Assembly: GCA_963739235.1 (NCBI GenBank)
Contig: CAVTZY010000058.1
Span: forward strand, 53,696 to 117,695
Direction: 5' to 3'
From: JAFNAG01 sp963739235
GTDB lineage: Bacteria; Acidobacteriota; UBA6911
Length of the DNA: 64,000 nt
Of the stretch, positions 9,559 through 18,872 are shown piece after piece (position 1 is the stretch's first letter; every line of letters begins with the position of its first letter). A model generated the notes under the pieces. That model did no database searches. It saw nothing but the letters and a program-made list of their open reading frames with translations, and was not told the origin of the DNA. The position numbers and the translations under genes were made by a program.

Positions 9559-10215
9559 ATGAAAGTTGCTGGCAAGCCAAGAAAAAGTTGGATATGCACG
9601 GTCGCGCTCGGATTGGTTATCCCCTGCATTTTCATCTTCGAAGGATGCGCCTCATCATTGGAGAGGGAGGAGGCGAAGGTCTATGCGGCATATGTCGATA
9701 AGCGATTCACAACTGTGGCCGATTCCGATGAGCCTCTGAAACGACATATAATCTGTGACCATACCGCAGGATTTCAAATTGTCCTTTCTTGGCGCAAAGA
9801 CATTTCACGCCTGTCGGTCGCACCGCGCCCGGATACTATTGAAGATTTTCTCACTCGTAACGATGGGAACCATCCGGAATCCTCGCTAAACGAAGAAACT
9901 ATGAAGGTCATCGGCCGATATCCCCTAAATTCACACATCCAGTTTAAACTGCCGCACGTCCTTATTTCTGATGCAACGATTGAAAAGATTTTCACGCCTG
10001 GTGGTGACGGTTGGCTTGAATTCAACAGAAGGTGTGAGAAGAACCACGGAATTTTGTGGCTGTCGCGTGTTGGATTCAGCAAAGATAGGAACGAGGCGAT
10101 TCTATACGTGATAAATCAATGGACTGAGGCCGCAGGTGACGGAATGTTGGTCTTGCTTCAAAAGCAAAACGGTATTTGGAAGGCCGTTGACTCAACTTGT
10201 TGCTGGGTGTCGTAG
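9559..10215 (+). CDS. Predicted lipoprotein of unknown function
   Basis: A protein of about 218 residues starting at the ATG at 9559. It has a basic N-terminus (MKVAGKPRKSW), a hydrophobic core and a lipobox-like FEGCAS, so it is probably lipidated and exported. The mature part has no motif I recognise. It contains several Trp and an acidic-basic mixed composition (for example FTPGGDGWLEF). It stands alone between tRNA-Ala and a convergent TonB-domain gene. The frame is intact. The function is not assigned. Confidence 0.6.
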   Translation: MKVAGKPRKSWICTVALGLVIPCIFIFEGCASSLEREEAKVYAAYVDKRFTTVADSDEPLKRHIICDHTAGFQIVLSWRKDISRLSVAPRPDTIEDFLTRNDGNHPESSLNEETMKVIGRYPLNSHIQFKLPHVLISDATIEKIFTPGGDGWLEFNRRCEKNHGILWLSRVGFSKDRNEAILYVINQWTEAAGDGMLVLLQKQNGIWKAVDSTCCWVS

Positions 10216-10349
10216 GCACACTAAACAGCTCATTGCCTTGCAACGCCGCCGGGAAATCGGGACGTCACCCGTTTTTGCAGATTGAGATCTTCCACTTCAG
10301 CCCAAATTTTTCCTGGGCGCGGAAGACTGAAAGGCTTGAAGGAAGTGGA

Positions 10350-10943
10350 TCATTCCGAAAGATGCGGAAGCAAGACAGGACGCCGGAATACGCACACTGC
10401 ATATATATATGTTTTTGACGCCAAGCCTTTGTTATTGCGCGCTGGCGCAAACTGCCATGATCGGACGGCAGCACTGCAGGAGGTTGTGAGGTTTCCCAAA
10501 CCCTGGATGGTCTTCACACTGGACACTGTTCCAGTTTCGCTGAGCTCAAGGCGCAGCACTACGCTGCCTTCCGCCAGTGAGTTCGGTGGATAGGCGGGGT
10601 AAGTCACCGTGCGTGGATAGGGCAATCCGGGTAACGCGTTTTTGTCATCCAGACTCCTGGATGATGAGCCCACGGAATATAGGGTGGGAGTTCGAAAATC
10701 TATCACAACCAGGATGTCGCTGCTTTCTCCCGGGCTGAAGCGCCAGCGACCCAGCGCTGCCTTTGCCGGCTCAACAAAGGGAGCGTCCCCTTGTTGAATC
10801 GCGATTTTGCTGACGGATCCGGCCGAAACGTGAAGAACCGCAACAACCGTCCCGCCGGTCACCGCCTGAGGTGGATATGCTGGACCGAAGACCGTGGTGG
10901 CTTCTATCCATGCCCAAACCAATAATGCAGCTGTCGGTGTCAT
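10350..10943 (-). CDS. Protein with two TonB C-terminal-like domains
   Basis: About 197 residues from the ATG at 10943, with a hydrophobic N-terminus. Two tandem segments resemble the TonB C-terminal fold. The first is around AYPPQAVTGGTVVAVLHVS. The second is AYPPNSLAEGSVVLRLELSE with GTVSSVKTIQGLGNL and a final SWQFAPA. YPP followed by GxVxLxxxV and a late W-x-F is the usual TonB_C pattern. No proline-rich periplasm-spanning stretch is present, so it is probably a periplasmic relative rather than a true energy transducer. The start is uncertain, since an ATG 14 codons upstream is also in frame. Confidence 0.6.
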   Translation of the reverse strand: MTPTAALLVWAWIEATTVFGPAYPPQAVTGGTVVAVLHVSAGSVSKIAIQQGDAPFVEPAKAALGRWRFSPGESSDILVVIDFRTPTLYSVGSSSRSLDDKNALPGLPYPRTVTYPAYPPNSLAEGSVVLRLELSETGTVSSVKTIQGLGNLTTSCSAAVRSWQFAPARNNKGLASKTYIYAVCVFRRPVLLPHLSE

Positions 10944-11118
10944 GGCGTCGCAGGTCCTTGAGAATTCTTGGCCGCCCTTCCACAACGGGAGACTTGCCTG
11001 CTGTTACTTTGAACAGCCCCCACGATGAAAAGTGTGCACCCGCACGGGATTGGTTGCAAGCATGCCCAGATGAGCTCAAGCGCCAACCCATTCAGCCTTC
11101 ATCACTCAGGCCCGACGG

Positions 11119-11655
11119 TCACCCGCCGATTTCACTCCGGATCTTCTGGATCATGGCGTCCAGGCCGTCAGTCTTGCCCTGATGCGTGCGCTTATAGATT
11201 GAGTCCAGATAAAGTTTGGCACGATCCGATCCCGGGTTTTTCAGGATATAGCATTTTGCCAAAGCCACCATGGCATCTTCAGGCTTTTTCAGGCTGTCCA
11301 ATGCGTGGCCTAAATAATAATAGGTTTCCCCAATCCTGGGTTGCAGCTTGATGAAACGGCCGGCCCACGCCACGAGCGTGTCCCATTTGTTCTGTTTCTC
11401 CAAGTCCTGCAGCATGAAAAGAAAGTCCGCCGAGACGTTTTTCAGCAACTGGGATTTGGGCCGTTCCTGGATGAATTTCAATAATTCGTCCACACGGCCT
11501 GCCGGATCTTTCACCGCCTGGATTTTCTGGTACTGCTCATAGTCCTCGCGATACTGCTTCTGCGCTGGCGTTTCGTCTTCTTGCGCCCAAAGTCGGGCGG
11601 CACCGAACCAAAGAACGACTCCAAGCAACAGGTACATCAATCTGCTAATTCTCAT
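11119..11655 (-). CDS. Exported TPR-like repeat protein
   Basis: A 178-residue protein with a clear signal peptide (MRISRLMYLLLGVVLWFGAA, cleavage likely after LWAQ). The mature part is all-helical and holds a tetratricopeptide-like pair around ETYYYLGHALDSLKKPEDAM and VALAKCYILKNPGSDRAKLY. Such proteins are generally periplasmic scaffolds; no specific partner can be named. It is monocistronic and divergent from tRNA-Val. Proteins of this shape are common in Acidobacteriota, but that link is inference. Confidence 0.6.
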   Translation of the reverse strand: MRISRLMYLLLGVVLWFGAARLWAQEDETPAQKQYREDYEQYQKIQAVKDPAGRVDELLKFIQERPKSQLLKNVSADFLFMLQDLEKQNKWDTLVAWAGRFIKLQPRIGETYYYLGHALDSLKKPEDAMVALAKCYILKNPGSDRAKLYLDSIYKRTHQGKTDGLDAMIQKIRSEIGG

Positions 11656-11676
11656 GAGTCATCTCCCTGATCACTA

Positions 11677-11704
11677 TTTACAAACATCCACTAACATGTA
11701 AAAT
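11677..11704 (+). promoter_or_regulatory. Possible promoter for tRNA-Val
   Basis: TTTACA and TAAAAT are spaced 16 bp apart and end 14 bp before the tRNA. The leader would be only a few bases long. Confidence 0.4.
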
Positions 11705-11718
11705 GAATCCGTACCAAG

Positions 11719-11794
11719 GGGCGCCTAGCTCAGCTGGTAGAGCACTGCGATCACACCGCAGGGGTCACAGGTTCGAGTCCTGTGGCGCCCACCA
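11719..11794 (+). tRNA. tRNA-Val (anticodon CAC)
   Basis: Acceptor GGGCGCC pairs perfectly with GGCGCCC. The D arm is TAGCTCAG. Anticodon stem CTGCG/CGCAG encloses loop ATCACAC (anticodon CAC). The T stem ACAGG/CCTGT encloses TTCGAGT. ACCA follows at the 3' end. Confidence 0.95.
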
Positions 11795-11850
11795 ACTTCC
11801 TTAAACTGGAATTATCCCAACTATCCACACAGTATTTCTCGGCGGCGCGA

Positions 11851-13216
11851 TTACTGCTGCTGGCCCGTGCGACCGTTAATTCTCCTGATCGCCTGGTTCG
11901 CCAGCGCGCCAATCTGACCGCGGCGATCACGGCTTAGATCCTGCAGTACAGGAATCGCCCGTTCATCTCCGATCAGCCCCAAAATTTCCGCCAGGCCCTC
12001 GCGGACATCAGGATTGTTGTTTTTGCTCTGGCTGTAAAGTTCCGGCAATTCCTCCGATGTAAGCTCCAGAAGAAGCGATTCTGGCTTCTGCGTTGGCCCT
12101 GCGATCACCCAGGCATTTGACCAGTTCATCCAGATACTCCCTGCGTCCCATGCGGAAAAGCGCGTAGGCTTGCGCTGCTTTCAAGCGCATGTTTTTCTCG
12201 TTCAGCCAGTCACGGGAAATATCCGGGGCCATGGCCGAATCCGCGAGCCGAGCCAAGCCTTCGATTGCATGCAACCTCATGGTATCATCCGGATTCATCT
12301 TTTCCTTGACGAAGATCTCCTTGGCTGCAGGGTCGGCAATACAAGCAAGGGCATCGAGTAGGAATGCGCAGAATGTTTGATCGATCAGCCTCGGAGGCAG
12401 CGCCAGCTCCTCCTTTAGAAGCTTCATCATTTCCGGTGCAGCCTCCCGGTAGCGAAAACGCCCGACCGTATAGACCGCTTCATTTCGCACCTTGTTATCG
12501 TTGAATGTGAGGTAGGTCGACAGATCCCGCGCTGCAGTTCCATCCCCAATCTTGCGCACCGCGCGGATGGCCTCAAAGCGAATCGCATTGCCTTCATCAC
12601 GACGCAAAAGATCAAGCAGGGCCGGTAGCGCAGCTTTACCCTTGAGGATTCCGAGAGCGCGCGCTGCCTTGAGACGAATCCCGCCATCGGCATCCTGGAG
12701 TTGATCGCGCAGAGCCGAAATGGAGCTGGCATCTACCTTGATGCCGGGTTCGACCACGACTTCAGCCCACTCATCCGACCAGGGGTTGAAATAGTTGGCG
12801 ACCTTATTCAACGTGACGACCAGGCCGCTGTCTTGCGGAATATAAAGATTGATCAGGCCGACGATGCAGCGATCGCGGATGTCCCTGTCTGAATCGGAGC
12901 TCAACTTGACGAAACCGGGCTGTGCGCCCATGTCCAACATTTTGTCCAGAGCAATAACGATCGCGCGCCTGACTTCAATGTCGGAATCCTGCGCGGCCGT
13001 AACCAGATCCGGAACTGCCTTTTTCACTTTGTTCTCACCCAGAAGCTTTGCGGCTTCTTTGCGCCGTACGGGATCCGGATTCTTCAAATCGAAGATCAGG
13101 CTGTCTACCGGCACCTGTCTCTGGGGAGCCTGGGCGTGCACTGGAATAGCCAGAAAAAGCGCAGCGAGTCCGACAAAGGCTGACCTTGCACTCATTCGAT
13201 GGGACCATTTACGCAT
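11851..13216 (-). CDS. Exported HEAT-repeat protein, one frameshift
   Basis: A solenoid protein of about 450 residues with a signal peptide (MRKWSHRMSARSAFVGLAAL, ending VHAQA). Repeated HEAT/PBS-type helical pairs include DPVRRKEAAKLLGENKVKKA, GIRLKAARALGILKGKAALP and DKVRNEAVYTVGRFR-like units. Such repeats serve protein-protein binding. The ATG at 13216 has AGGAG just upstream. The frame breaks near 12060, where one frame ends in a non-homologous tail and another carries the last repeats (VREGLAEILGLIGDERAIPV to the stop at 11851). A single-base indel explains it. The periplasmic location is inferred from the signal peptide. Confidence 0.65.
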
Positions 13217-13358
13217 GGGATTCTCCTGGACTACTGCCGTTGGCGGATCTTTGCCCGGCAAAAAGGCGACACTCCACTTTGTCGGACCAGAGCCGCAGAA
13301 TCTGGAAAGCGCTATCAGCGAGTGTCCACCTGTCGACACTCGCCTTGCAGAACCCCGC

Positions 13359-13580
13359 TCACCGGTTGGGTCTCCACAGGCTGTTTACCCGCGTAACCCT
13401 GCCGACATCGAGATAGCTATTACCTTCATACGGATGCAATTGATGGCAATGCGGACAGCTCACTGTCCCTTGATCAAGGAGTCCGCCGTTGATCGTTTCC
13501 CTCCCCGAAGTGCGAATCTGACTGTCGATCATCTTCCCTGTGGCCGGGCAACGAACCATGATTCTGTAAATGATCGCCAT
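13359..13580 (-). CDS. Small cysteine-containing protein, unknown function
   Basis: A 73-residue protein with CPATGK near the N-terminus and CPHCHQLH in the middle, a possible four-ligand zinc ribbon (Cys, Cys-x2-Cys, His). It begins MAIIYRIMVRCP. The N-terminal phrase resembles short zinc-ribbon proteins that I have seen only as hypotheticals. No strong ribosome site precedes the ATG. It is divergent from nothing close and convergent with none, lying between the HEAT-repeat gene and an unknown gene. Its reality rests on the ordered cysteine pairs. Confidence 0.45.
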   Translation of the reverse strand: MAIIYRIMVRCPATGKMIDSQIRTSGRETINGGLLDQGTVSCPHCHQLHPYEGNSYLDVGRVTRVNSLWRPNR

Positions 13581-13806
13581 ATTGTTTTTCCGCGGAAATC
13601 AGCCGCTCAGCCTGCCGTGCAGCCTTAGCTGTGCCTGATCAGATCCAGTCCACAACTCGAGGCGATTCTACCAGATTTGGCATTTTTGCTGCACGCAAAA
13701 GAAGTTCCTCTAAATTGCATTAGGCTGCGAGGTCAAAAAATCGGCGTTTCAGGATATGCAGAATGTCGCCCGACCCGAAGGCAGGGATTCTTTTGCCGGG
13801 TCCTCT

Positions 13807-14418
13807 CTAGAGTACGACGTCGGGGTCGTTCAAGTAGGCAGAGCCCATCATACAGAGCTGATCAAGAGTGACGGCAAACAACTCAAAGAACTGTTTCAGC
13901 CGAATCATGTCTTTGATCACGCCCCTGGCCTGAAGGCGCAGCTCGTCCACCCCTTTGGGAAATTCGGCGCCAAAGAAGCCCTCATCGTCCACCACCTCGA
14001 AACGCACATCCGCCTGGGCATGCAAAAGCGAACGAATTTTCTCGTAGCTGAAGAACTGGCGCAATCGCGCCTCATCGTTTCCCTTGATGACGAAGTCTCG
14101 ATCGAAGTCGGGGAAGCCGACTTCCACATCCTGCATGCCAAGGAGCTTTCCCAGGTCTGTGAAGACGCCGCAGCGATAGACAAGAAATCGGAAGCCATCG
14201 GCGTTGACATAGGGCGCGCGCATGCGCGTGAATTGCTGGTGGGAACGACCACTCGAAACGGTGTAAATGTCGAGAGTCACGGTCCATTGCTTGACATGGG
14301 CCTGGACCTTGTTTCCCCGCCAGAAACCTCCGTCGACGAAATTGGCGCCAATCTCGGCACACAACTGCCGCCAGATTTCATCTTTGCTTGGCCCGAACAA
14401 ATCTCGCAGGATACTCAT
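13807..14418 (-). CDS. Conserved-looking hypothetical protein
   Basis: About 203 residues from the ATG at 14418 (MSILRDLFGPSKDEIWRQLC). The open frame continues upstream through the tRNA-Gly fragment, so the longer version is an artefact. Noted segments are DIYTVSSGRSHQQFTRMRAP, LGKLLGMQDVEVGFPDFDRD and FVIKGNDEARLRQFFS. The FDRDF-x-I-K-G-N-D-E stretch looks like a conserved core, but I cannot name a family. In an uninterrupted chromosome it would sit immediately downstream of tRNA-Gly. The start is only 22 bp from the left repeat. Confidence 0.6.
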   Translation of the reverse strand: MSILRDLFGPSKDEIWRQLCAEIGANFVDGGFWRGNKVQAHVKQWTVTLDIYTVSSGRSHQQFTRMRAPYVNADGFRFLVYRCGVFTDLGKLLGMQDVEVGFPDFDRDFVIKGNDEARLRQFFSYEKIRSLLHAQADVRFEVVDDEGFFGAEFPKGVDELRLQARGVIKDMIRLKQFFELFAVTLDQLCMMGSAYLNDPDVVL

Positions 14419-14439
14419 GGCGCCGGAATTGACCAAGGT

Positions 14440-14484
14440 TGGAGCGGGAGACGGGGATCGAACCCGCAACGTCCAGCTTGGGAA
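14440..14484 (-). repeat. Partial tRNA-Gly 3' copy: putative left attachment site
   Basis: 45 bp matching the 3' half of tRNA-Gly(CCC) at 26822-26866 with two mismatches (CGCAACG against CGTGACG in the T-stem region). It runs from the encoded CCA through the T arm to the anticodon loop (CTTGGGA) and then diverges, so no tRNA can form. Orientation is the same as the intact gene. This is the standard signature of integration into the 3' end of a tRNA gene. Confidence 0.75.
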
Positions 14485-14865
14485 TTGTCCCCCGCGTATT
14501 GCGCGAATTGAGTTTACATGGGTTGCGGTTCGTAAGAAAGCAGATAAGTTCGCAAAAAGTTGGCCGAAATGCAACCCCCGCGCAACCAAAACTTATGGAA
14601 TCCGCATAAAGCATCTATTGTGATCGCAAGAGAAACGCAAGGGGTCGTGGCTTGCTTTCAAAGGGGATTCTGCAATCACAAAACATAAAAGTGGCACGAA
14701 ATTCTCCCCTGGGAAGATGGATCAGCTTGTGTCTGGTGGCCCCATACCTTTCAGCATTCACTTGGTATCGCTGCAGATGGTTTGTGAGCAGTAAGCTCAA
14801 TCAAGGGGATTTTGACGAAGCCAGTCTTGTGCCGGCAGCCGAACAAAAACAGGAGCCGCCCGCCA
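14485..14865. other. Non-coding left end of the island
   Basis: No convincing gene is visible. A short block at about 14565-14590 (GCAACCCCCGCGCAACCAAAA) resembles a block at 26733-26752 near the other end, a possible recombinase arm site or a shared remnant. A 90-codon open frame on the plus strand has no recognisable content. Confidence 0.4.
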
Positions 14866-15132
14866 ATGACGAGCTCCCGGGAAGTAGCCGAACGGATGGT
14901 CAAGGAACTCGAACGCGTTGAAAGCCGGTAGCAGGAGGAGGTTGTCTGCCGGATTGCCAACACATTCGGCAGCGAATTTCTACTTCAGCACGAAACCAGC
15001 AACTCGGCGATAGATCGAGGAGCCCTACGTGAGTTTTGCAAATTAACCGGGAATGCCATTGTTTGGGAACGGACAGTTCAATGTTGGGGCAAGCGGATCC
15101 TGTCCGATCCGCCGGGACGACAGACAGATTAG
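14866..15132 (+). pseudogene. DUF6953-like small protein with an in-frame amber codon
   Basis: Reading from the ATG at 14866 gives MTSSREVAERMVKELERVES, R, a TAG at 14929-14931, then QEEVVCRIANTFGSEFLLQ and on to LREFCKLTGNAIVWERTVQC with a closing GRQTD. This closely follows a family of about 90-residue hypothetical proteins whose pattern I remember as YQE(D/E)VV, F-G-E-EF, FRKLT, VVWERG and GRQxD; I believe it is DUF6953 but cannot check. The TAG falls where the family has Tyr. The 89-codon length is right. Either a point error (TAC or TAT to TAG) or a real nonsense mutation explains it. Confidence 0.5.
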
Positions 15133-15261
15133 GCTGAGGTTTCCCTTTACCCATCCAGGCCTGACCTTCTTGGCGGCGTCTCTAGTTTGGCAACATCGGT
15201 CGATATATGCGGAAGTCATTCGCCCCTGTGCAGCCAGCGCCGCTGGAGCAGCTCCGATAGC

Positions 15262-15330
15262 CCTTTGGCCGTCGATACGCAGATGACTTCGTCATCCTCA
15301 CGAAATCGCCAGAGGAAGCCGCTCAGACCA
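15262..15330 (+). pseudogene. Possible reverse transcriptase fragment (YADD motif)
   Basis: The plus strand from about 15270 reads RRYADDFVILTKSPEEAAQ. RYADDFVI is the catalytic palm motif of group II intron (LtrA-type) reverse transcriptases, and an acidic Lys/Glu/Ala helix after it is also usual. Only about 20 residues match; a stop lies just upstream and the flanks do not continue the family. It is best read as a decayed intron remnant. A chance match is possible. Confidence 0.4.
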
Positions 15331-15407
15331 AGTCATTCCCAGTGGCTGATCCGATTTTGGAGACGAGTCGCGGGCGTGACAGGAATTGTGTGCGGGGCAC
15401 CTGAAGC

Positions 15408-16760
15408 CTACTCCGAATCTTTGCACAGATCCTTCAGCTTTTGCCGCAACGTCTTGCGATCGATTCCGAGTATTTCCGCAGCTCTGGTCTTGTTGCCTCC
15501 GGTGCTGGCCAGGACATTGCGAATATGTTCGCTCTCGACTTCCGCAAGGGTACGGTTCAATCCCGAGTGCAGTGCGATCGAGAAACGCATGTTCGGGGGG
15601 AGATGGATGACATCGATGATTCCAGTATCTGACATGAGGACGAGGCGCTGGATGGCGTTTTCCAATTCCCTGACATTGCCGGGCCATTCGTAATTCTTCA
15701 GGGCTTCCAACGCTTTGACCGAAAAACGGGGGAGCGGCTTTCCGAATTCGCCGGCGAACCTGACAGCAAAGTGCTGAGCGAGGAGGGGGATGTCTTCGGC
15801 TCTCTCGCGAAGAGGGGGTGCAGCAATCGTCATTATCGAAAGCCTGAAATAGAGATCTTCCCGGAAAGCACCTTTCTTAACCAAGCTGAGAAGATCTTTA
15901 TTGGTGGCAACGATGATCCTGATGTCGACCTTCAGGGGCCGTGTCGCCCCTACCATATAAACCTGTTTGTCCTCAAGAACACGCAGCAGCTTGACTTGCA
16001 TCGCGGGTTCCATCTCGCTGATTTCGTCCAGGAACACAGTGCCGCCATCGGCGGTTTGAAAAAAGCCCGCCCGGGACTCCGTGGCTCCAGTAAAGGCCCC
16101 TTTCATGTGTCCGAAAAGCTCGCTCTCGAAAAGCTCATGCGGGATGGCCCCGCAGTTGATCGGAACGAATGGAGCCGCGGCGCGGGGGCTGGCATAGTGT
16201 ATGGCGCGGGCGACGAGTTCCTTCCCGGTGCCGCTCTCGCCGGAGATCAGGACTGTCGCGGTATTGGGAGCCACACGCTGTATGGCATTGAAAACCTCCT
16301 GCATGTTCCTGGATTTCCCGAGAAGACCGTGTGCAGCCGCTGGTTGCTGGCGCGATGGCGCCTGGCTGTCGCGCCGCAGGCGTACCTTCTCGAGGGTTCT
16401 CTCAACCGCGGCCAGCAGCTCTTCGTCCGTGAATGGCTTGGCCAGATAATCCTCTGCACCCGATCGAACAGCATCGACTGCACCGCCGATGGAAGCGTAG
16501 CCCGTGATCATCATGACTTCAGTGTTCTCCAGGTTCTCCCTGACGTGCCGGATCAGATCGAGGCCGCTCCCTTTCGGCATCTTCAGGTCTGTGATGACAA
16601 GGTCAATCGTAGTTGATTCCAGGATTCGCAAGGCCTCGGCGACGCTTGGAACCGTGAAGACGCGATAGCCGTGTGAGCTCAGATTCCTATCGACGATCTC
16701 CAGAGTGTCCGGAGCATCGTCGACGACTAATACGTATTCCTTTCCGTCCGCATCAGTCAT
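15408..16760 (-). CDS. NtrC-type sigma-54 response regulator
   Basis: Activates sigma-54 promoters when phosphorylated. In order: receiver domain (LVVDDAP, phospho-acceptor Asp in DLVITDLKMPKGSG, Lys in LAKPF), AAA+ domain with Walker A GESGTGKE, the sigma-54 contact motif GAFTGA, Walker B GGTVFLDEIS and RLSIMTIAAPPLRERAEDIP, then a Fis-type helix-turn-helix (TRAAEILGIDRKTLRQKLKD). Length is 450 residues from the ATG at 16760, which overlaps the kinase gene by eight bases; the 40 extra upstream codons are discarded. It lies with its cognate kinase and 8 kb downstream of a sigma-54 promoter on the same strand, the likely target. Confidence 0.93.
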   Translation of the reverse strand: MTDADGKEYVLVVDDAPDTLEIVDRNLSSHGYRVFTVPSVAEALRILESTTIDLVITDLKMPKGSGLDLIRHVRENLENTEVMMITGYASIGGAVDAVRSGAEDYLAKPFTDEELLAAVERTLEKVRLRRDSQAPSRQQPAAAHGLLGKSRNMQEVFNAIQRVAPNTATVLISGESGTGKELVARAIHYASPRAAAPFVPINCGAIPHELFESELFGHMKGAFTGATESRAGFFQTADGGTVFLDEISEMEPAMQVKLLRVLEDKQVYMVGATRPLKVDIRIIVATNKDLLSLVKKGAFREDLYFRLSIMTIAAPPLRERAEDIPLLAQHFAVRFAGEFGKPLPRFSVKALEALKNYEWPGNVRELENAIQRLVLMSDTGIIDVIHLPPNMRFSIALHSGLNRTLAEVESEHIRNVLASTGGNKTRAAEILGIDRKTLRQKLKDLCKDSE

Positions 16761-18507
16761 GTCGCTTGCTGCTCTCGCCTTCCTCGGGGCTGCACACCGG
16801 AAGTTTGACTGCAAATCGACTGCCTTTCCCGACCTTGCTCTGCACCTTGATCGTGCCGCCATGAGACGACACGATCCCATGCACTACCGAAAGACCCAAC
16901 CCTGTCCCCTCATCCATGTCTTTGGTTGTGAAAAAGGGGATGAAGATTTTCTCGAGCTCTTTCGCGCTCATGCCGGCTCCGGTATCCTCCACCACGAGTG
17001 AGATGCATCGATCTATGAACTCGGTCTTCACCGTCAAGACACCACCGTTCGGCATTGCCTGAATCGCGTTCACGGACAGATTGACCAGGACTTGAAAGAG
17101 CTGCGAGGGATCGGCGGTGATTTTCGGGAGATTCGGGGCCAGACACTGTCTCATTTCAATTCCCAATTTGGCACAGCGCGACTCCAGGAAATACAATTCC
17201 TCTCTTATCAAATTGTTGAGGTCAACCTGAGTCTTCCGCAAAGGCGTCTGACGAGAGAACAACATCAGCTTTTTGACGACTTCACGGGCGTGCAAGGCCG
17301 CCTTTACGATCCTATCGATGTCCTGAGAAGGCTGCTCGGCCAGTTGCGGCGATTTTTTGGCCAGCTGAGCAAACCCGAGAATGCTGCCCAAGGGCTCATT
17401 CAGTTCATGCGCGACGCCCGCGACCAGCTGCCCGATCGTGGCCAGCCGATCGGAATGCCGGAGCTGTTCCTGCAGCTTAAGCCTTTTCTCGTCCGCCTCA
17501 CGTTGCTCGGCGAACATCGCGAGCTGAACCGCCACTGCATTGATGAGGTTCCGTTCCTCCGTGAGGAAGGGCCCTTCATCCAGAACCGGTTTCGGCTCTG
17601 TATAGACGATTTCGACAGACCCCCTCCTCTTCCCTTCGACAATAATCTCCGCAGATTGCACGTCTTTGCCCCCGGCGTAACCGGAAGATCTGAATTCCCT
17701 GTCATCGAAGAGGATCCGGCTGTGAGCAATTTTGGGGTATTGCCAGGCCTTGGGCAGAATGTCGGCTATCTGCTGCAGGATCTGCTCCAGTGGAATTTCC
17801 GGCTTCTGCGAGAGTGTGGCAATGCCGTAAAGGCAGGTCAGTTCCTTGACTCTCTCCCGCAGCGCCGACTGAATGCGCTGATTGACAAGAGCCATACCCA
17901 GTGTCTGAGCGATAGTTTCGTAAAGCTCGATTTCCTGCCTGGTGAAATGGTGGCGTCCCTTGCTCTGCAGTTCAAGGAGGCCGATCCTTTCCTTGGCGGC
18001 CTCGGAAGGGATCAGAGCGAGCGAAAGAAAATCCCCTTCCAGGTTCAGGTTCTGAAAATGGGTCTTGTCCCCCCGGCCTGGAGGCAATGAAAAAGGCTGA
18101 GTGGCGTCACCCGTCCAGAAGCTGCCGTATGGGGTGAAGAATGGTTCTGCTGGATTGCAGGCACTTCTCGTTATCACATGGAGCCTGAGCCGTTCCAAGG
18201 CGGACATCTTATCGAAACAATCGGGCCCTATTGCGGCTGGAATCGTGGTCGTATCGATAGCGACGGCGCCATTCTGGCATGTCGAAGCGCGGTAACGGGA
18301 CGATTGCTGGCCTTCGCTGAGAATGATCGTGACGGCATCACATCCCGAAAAGGCGAGCAGGAGGCGTGAGATTTCTGCAAGGAAATCGACTTTGGGCTCG
18401 CCGCGATTGGCGCAGTCGAGAATCAGATGCGACAGAGTCCCAAAATCCTCAGGCGATCTTGGGCCTGGCGAACGGACATCAGGTTTTCCCAAGCGGTCTT
18501 TAACCAT
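16753..18507 (-). CDS. GAF-domain sensor histidine kinase
   Basis: A cytoplasmic-looking kinase of 584 residues without membrane spans. Two GAF-like regions (about 30-210 and 225-360) precede a HisKA domain with phospho-acceptor His in AGVAHELNEPLGSILGFAQL and an HATPase domain with N box LVNLSVNAIQAMPNGG, EDTGAGM, FFTTKDMDEGTGLGLS and SHGGTIKV. Soluble GAF kinases sense internal signals such as redox state or small ligands; which applies here is unknown. The TGA lies inside the start of the regulator gene, so the pair is co-translated. Confidence 0.92.
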   Translation of the reverse strand: MVKDRLGKPDVRSPGPRSPEDFGTLSHLILDCANRGEPKVDFLAEISRLLLAFSGCDAVTIILSEGQQSSRYRASTCQNGAVAIDTTTIPAAIGPDCFDKMSALERLRLHVITRSACNPAEPFFTPYGSFWTGDATQPFSLPPGRGDKTHFQNLNLEGDFLSLALIPSEAAKERIGLLELQSKGRHHFTRQEIELYETIAQTLGMALVNQRIQSALRERVKELTCLYGIATLSQKPEIPLEQILQQIADILPKAWQYPKIAHSRILFDDREFRSSGYAGGKDVQSAEIIVEGKRRGSVEIVYTEPKPVLDEGPFLTEERNLINAVAVQLAMFAEQREADEKRLKLQEQLRHSDRLATIGQLVAGVAHELNEPLGSILGFAQLAKKSPQLAEQPSQDIDRIVKAALHAREVVKKLMLFSRQTPLRKTQVDLNNLIREELYFLESRCAKLGIEMRQCLAPNLPKITADPSQLFQVLVNLSVNAIQAMPNGGVLTVKTEFIDRCISLVVEDTGAGMSAKELEKIFIPFFTTKDMDEGTGLGLSVVHGIVSSHGGTIKVQSKVGKGSRFAVKLPVCSPEEGESSKRHD

Positions 18508-18872
18508 TAGAGAAATTGGAAACGCACCCGCGGCCTAGCCGATTCGTGTGAATTGGTCCGGATGAATGCTCACATAATTTGTACCATATCCCTGAGATGC
18601 GCAAAACACTCTAGTGCGAGTCACCCGAATCAGAAAGAATATCGAGGGGGGTGAGATTTCGTATACGCGATCCTGCACGCGCCCCGTGCTCGAAGCCATA
18701 TTTGACCAGTACTGTCGCCTGTGGCAGTCGCGTGGACCCTTCTACTCCATCGCTCTTCTGAAACCAGGTTTTTTGGCCAGGCTCAGGCAGTGAGTGCTCG
18801 TGGCTCCCGGTATTAGCCGAGGGGACGCGGGCTGAAGGCCCCCGTCTCGAGCCCAATTCCGCCAGGCCATGG
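18508..18872. other. Intergenic region between redox operon and kinase gene
   Basis: No gene is recognised in these 365 bp. A GC-rich inverted repeat at about 18820-18850 (GACGCGGG against CCCCCGTC with one mismatch) lies just after the GltB-like stop in the minus sense. It could end the redox transcript, but no T run follows. The kinase promoter must be here, yet no good -35/-10 pair stands out. Confidence 0.35.
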
